In this document: piece after piece, positions 60,889 to 64,000 of the stretch
Layout of the letters: every line of letters starts with the position of its first letter
Numbering within the stretch: position 1 is the stretch's first letter
Assembly (NCBI GenBank): GCA_000333855.2
Contig: CM007319.1
Coordinates: 1,211,878 to 1,275,877 of the forward strand
DNA from: Endotrypanum monterogeii
Lineage: Eukaryota; Euglenozoa; Kinetoplastea; Trypanosomatida; Trypanosomatidae
Direction of reading: 5' to 3'
DNA length: 64,000 nt
Notes under the pieces: model-generated
What the model was told of the DNA's origin: nothing
What the model saw: the letters and a program-made list of their open reading frames with translations, nothing else
Databases searched by the model: none
Program-made: the position numbers and the translations under genes

Positions 60889-61443
60889 TCATGCGAGATA
60901 AAACCTTCCTTCCTCCACTGAAAATAAAACTGACAGAGGATCAATACGAAGCTCTGAGAGTACCTCTACCACCTGACCCGCTGCGCGAGCGTCAGCCAAA
61001 TACCGCAGCGCCTCCTGTGAAACGGTCACCCAATGCAACGTGGCCGCTACCAGAGAAAGCGACTTCGTGCCTGCAAGCTGAGCTCGCCGAGCATCGATAC
61101 GCTCCTGAAACCGTTTAGGGGATTCGCATCTCGCGAGAGAAGCATTCATCTTATCGGTGCAGAAAGGAGCGGTGAGAACACCGCTCGGCAAAGCCTCTCC
61201 GTTGCTGTCTGGAGCTGTCATGTGAACGTTCAGTGGCCTGGATACATCAGCAGCCGGACCAGGGGCGGAAAGTGCGGGGGTTGTCGAGGGAATTACTGCG
61301 CGCGAGTCACACGCAAGAAAAGGTGCTGCGTATGACACAAAGGTCTGGTTTCCGTGTAGTTGTCGCCTCCCCGGCCGGATCATTGCTCCAGAGGAGCACG
61401 GAGCCGAAGGCTTGAAAGGCGTACGGAAATGTTTTTTTGGCAT
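60889..61443 (-). CDS. Hypothetical protein, 184 residues
   Basis: No recognisable family. The open frame reaches 61449 but begins with TTG, so the first ATG is 61441-61443 (MPKKHFRTPFKPSAP). The N-terminal half is basic and Pro/Ser/Ala-rich and likely disordered. The C-terminal 80 residues (from about CESPKRFQERIDARRAQL) are helical and look like a folded domain, ending VEEGRFYLA. Coding character is clearest in that C-terminal half. A different frame overlapping the 5' end (61307-61492) is also protein-like, so a shifted start or a sequence error near the N-terminus is possible. Confidence 0.6.
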   Translation of the reverse strand: MPKKHFRTPFKPSAPCSSGAMIRPGRRQLHGNQTFVSYAAPFLACDSRAVIPSTTPALSAPGPAADVSRPLNVHMTAPDSNGEALPSGVLTAPFCTDKMNASLARCESPKRFQERIDARRAQLAGTKSLSLVAATLHWVTVSQEALRYLADARAAGQVVEVLSELRIDPLSVLFSVEEGRFYLA

Positions 61444-61520
61444 CACCAATGCACGTATTTGACCCTGTCACTGTGACCTCTCCCCTTGCCATGAAACAAA
61501 GAAAGGTAAAAGTGAGCGGA
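61444..61520 (-). promoter_or_regulatory. Candidate trans-splice acceptor for the 184-residue gene
   Basis: The minus strand is pyrimidine-rich from 61512 to 61491 and the first following AG is at 61486-61485. From there the first ATG reached is the one at 61443. Confidence 0.4.
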
Positions 61521-62199
61521 GCATAAGAAATGTGAGCGGGCGTAATATTGCTCTCTCGCTCGAGTGAGCAGGAGGAGAAAGTGGTATGAGCGCCAACAGG
61601 TTAGCGTAACGTGACCGGTGATCCATAGGAAGGCAATACAACAGAAAGAAATACCTACCTCGTGACAAACACCCACAACAACAGACAGCGAGTCATTCAC
61701 CAGTGTCAAGCTAACCCCACGACGAAGAAGAGATGAAGCAGGCACGCACACATGCACCGCCGGCAAGCGAGTTGGGAGGCAGCGTATGTTTGAATAACGG
61801 AGCGAGAGAGAAAAAGGAAACGAAAAAGCGGAAGGGAGTTACGGCGGTATTGGCCAAAACGTTAACTAGAACGGTCATCGAAATTCTACGACCCCCATGG
61901 AGTGCACCTCCTGGAACTACCACGGGGTAGGGGGAGACCGCTTCGCAGGCGAGCTTCTGCTCAGGATAGAGGAACACACATGAAAGTGCTCAGCTTGGGA
62001 TTGCGGATCATACGTCGATTCGGTGAATGCCTATGACGAGGGTGGTTGTGTACTTGGTTGCCCTTTTCCAGCGTATATGAGCAGCAAGTATATAGGTGTA
62101 GTTCAAAAGGAAAGAAGGGAAAGTGTACACCAGAGTTGCCGTAAAAAAAAAAAAGGATGTAGTGTGCGTGCAACGTGTCGTGCTCCTCGTTGTGCTCGC
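61521..62199. other. Intergenic spacer, no gene seen
   Basis: 0.7 kb separating the two upstream-most genes of the window. It has A-rich runs (62143-62154) and no other notable structure. Confidence 0.55.
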
Positions 62200-63960
62200 T
62201 TAGAGCTCGTATGGTTCATATACAGACAAATACGCTACCGTGATGCACGCATCTACAATTGCTTGCTGCTGCGCATTCTTGGCTGTCATGCTCGATCCTG
62301 CAGCCGCATCGGCAAAGGAGTCGGACATTTTGTCTTCTAGAAAGGACATCAGTTCCCTTCGTGTGTTCAAAGAAGCGACTAGCTGGAGCTGCCAGTTGGA
62401 CTCGCCCTCTCGGCGTGAAGACGGCAAAATTACCTCTCCTTCACCTCTCAAGAGAGCCCCAGGAGCCGTACCCTGGCCGCGCGCATCAGCACTCGGGAGC
62501 GTTCTGGTCAAAATGGCCGTCCACTCAGAGAGATGACGTCGCATAAGCTCACAGGTTGGCTCCAAAACCTCCACCAGTACAGCAAAAGCGGGCTCCGAGA
62601 GCCGCACCTCTGTCGATGGAATGCGCTCTGTTTCAGTGCCCCGGCAGGCCAATGGTTTGCGCAGAAGAGATGCCCTGGATGGATGATTTTGTGAGGCCGC
62701 CTGCATATTTGCGCTCTGATTCACCTTCAACAGCGGCACCGGCACTTTCACAAGACGTGGAACGGAATCTGCACGCGATGCGGGTGCGCTCTTTTTCTTG
62801 TAATCTACCAACAACGTCTCAATGACATTCTGATACGTGTTGAAGGTGGACTCTAGCAAACTCTGCAAGGTGATCCGTAAGACGCCCTGCATATGAGTCA
62901 GCTGTCTGTCTTGCCCCTGGAGCTCTGCGCTCTCCCGTTGGATCGCCTCGCAGAAGAGCAAGCATAATTCATAGTCCAGCACAAAAGGAACGACGTAGTA
63001 ACAGCGCTCGATCAAAGAGGCCCTCACCTTGGTCAGAACGTCGTAACCGACCTGAAGAAGGGCCTTCTGTGTCAAAGTGAAACATGACACCAGGCTGGGG
63101 TGCGCAGGGAGTCGCTGAAGTTGCAAATGCAGGCACACCAGAGCCCGTAGGAGGTTACCTAGGCAACTGCTACGGAAAAAAGCCGATCGCTCTTCGGAGA
63201 AGTCGACTTCAGAGTATCCTAGTCGACTCTGCTGCGCAGCAAGCTGGTTTAGCTTCGTGACTACCGTAGCGGGAACACTGCGGGGGTGCAACACGTCCCA
63301 GCCAATCCGGAGGTACTCGCGCGCAACACGTTGAGTAAGCTCCATGGCCCGTGTGCACACATCGTCACACTCTCGCTCGCCCTCATCACCTCCGTTCAAG
63401 ACCGCGTTTCGGGAAGAAGCAGCCACACCACTGGCACCGATGGTGTCGCACATCGACTGATGAGCCCCTTTCTTCTCTGCCAGGAAGCTTAGATGCAATG
63501 CGAGAGACGCTCGAATGCCTACATCCAGCATCGGCCAAGCCAAGGGTACAAAATACTGCCTGTAGTGCTCTACCTCTTCCTCCTCTTGAGCAGCCACTTC
63601 TTCATTGCTGCTGAAGAGAGAGACCGCACGCAGGGCAATCCACATACCCAGAGCCCTTGTCCAGCGCACTACTGCGACGCCAGCGGCACAATCCTCGTCC
63701 TCGATGTTGACATTTGCGAGGGTGCAGCGGTAAGTAACTGGTATCGCTGCCGCTGTCACCATCCAACGTGTCAACAAGGACACTTCCACACGCTTTACCA
63801 AGGCTGGAGATATCAAAAGTGTCGGAGTTTCAGGCGTCAAAGAAACGGCAGCAACCGCGCTGCCACTCAGTACTCCGCACCACTCCGACGGGAAAAGCAA
63901 AGCAAGCTCTTTTGCATACAACAGTGTCTCTCGATACGCACCCCAGTCAAAGCACTGCAT
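62200..63960 (-). CDS. Hypothetical protein, 586 residues
   Basis: Complete in the window: ATG at 63958-63960 (a GTG three codons earlier is not used) and TAA at 62200. The protein (MQCFDWGAYRETLLYAKEL at the start) is largely alpha-helical, with long Leu/Ala/Arg helices at residues 1-35, 110-170, 205-245 and 265-400, and a Ser/Arg-rich disordered stretch around 400-455. Hydrophobic segments near 325-345 (YYVVPFVLDYELCLLFCEA) look like buried helices rather than membrane spans. There is no recognised motif. The helical-rod look is reminiscent of tethering or scaffold subunits, but no function can be assigned. Confidence 0.82.
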   Translation of the reverse strand: MQCFDWGAYRETLLYAKELALLFPSEWCGVLSGSAVAAVSLTPETPTLLISPALVKRVEVSLLTRWMVTAAAIPVTYRCTLANVNIEDEDCAAGVAVVRWTRALGMWIALRAVSLFSSNEEVAAQEEEEVEHYRQYFVPLAWPMLDVGIRASLALHLSFLAEKKGAHQSMCDTIGASGVAASSRNAVLNGGDEGERECDDVCTRAMELTQRVAREYLRIGWDVLHPRSVPATVVTKLNQLAAQQSRLGYSEVDFSEERSAFFRSSCLGNLLRALVCLHLQLQRLPAHPSLVSCFTLTQKALLQVGYDVLTKVRASLIERCYYVVPFVLDYELCLLFCEAIQRESAELQGQDRQLTHMQGVLRITLQSLLESTFNTYQNVIETLLVDYKKKSAPASRADSVPRLVKVPVPLLKVNQSANMQAASQNHPSRASLLRKPLACRGTETERIPSTEVRLSEPAFAVLVEVLEPTCELMRRHLSEWTAILTRTLPSADARGQGTAPGALLRGEGEVILPSSRREGESNWQLQLVASLNTRRELMSFLEDKMSDSFADAAAGSSMTAKNAQQQAIVDACITVAYLSVYEPYEL

Positions 63961-64000
63961 TGTGTGCACCTACCCTTAGCTCCTCCCCAGTCGATTGTGC

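Noticed and set aside
1..64000. A plus-strand gene or strand-switch region
   Set aside because: No plus-strand open frame has a recognisable domain, and confident genes are all minus, so no divergent or convergent switch is present.
1..64000. tRNA, rRNA or CRISPR-like loci
   Set aside because: Reading the spacers I saw no B-box-like or cloverleaf pattern, no rRNA blocks and no regularly spaced repeats. A tRNAscan-SE and Infernal run would be needed to exclude small RNAs such as snoRNAs.

Overview
This is a 64 kb piece of a kinetoplastid nuclear genome, most likely a Leishmania-type trypanosomatid (subfamily Leishmaniinae). All 20 confident protein genes lie on the minus strand. They are intronless, have GC-rich third codon positions, and are separated by 0.7-6 kb spacers full of dinucleotide repeats, homopolymers and pyrimidine tracts. 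This is the layout of a directional polycistronic gene cluster matured by spliced-leader trans-splicing and polyadenylation. Transcription runs from high to low coordinates, so the spacer at lower coordinates than a gene is its 3' UTR. From memory, 6-phosphogluconate dehydrogenase and the L31 pair lie near each other on Leishmania chromosome 35. Species cannot be fixed from the sequence alone.

In transcription order: an unrecognised 586-residue protein (62200-63960); a small hypothetical (60889-61443); a mitochondrial-looking protein (58068-60143); a CDC50/LEM3 flippase subunit (55676-56944); a hypothetical (53820-54608); a VP39-like cap 2'-O-methyltransferase (51253-52893); a degenerate DExH helicase (46955-50209); a 2321-residue THADA/Trm732 homologue (37117-44082); an RsmI-type rRNA methyltransferase (34832-36235); 6-phosphogluconate dehydrogenase (32057-33496); a mitochondrial carrier (26845-27933); TRAPPC5 (20068-20712); CFAP410 (17832-18743); a WD40 protein (13407-15269); two nearly identical L31e ribosomal protein genes (12022-12588, 10242-10808); a small basic protein (8716-9270); PEX19 (6656-7606); a small RFC subunit (3933-5027); and a long coiled-coil protein (86-2944).

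The accessory content sits in two gene-poor stretches around the carrier gene (20713-26844 and 27934-32056). They hold three copies of one dispersed element of about 570 bp with A-rich 3' ends, which I read as SIDER-like retroposons. Two copies are in opposite orientation and one has an internal deletion. The same stretches contain a (CA)19/(GT)19 inverted pair, other microsatellites and one possible 84-residue ORF.

Kinetoplastid clusters are not functional operons, so neighbourhood says little about function. Still, three ribose 2'-O-methylation components (mitochondrial rRNA, tRNA and mRNA cap) lie within 18 kb. The most interesting individual items are the catalytically dead DExH helicase, the G-quadruplex-prone tract starting one base after the THADA stop codon, the L31e pair with homogenisation confined to the coding region, and the retroposon family.
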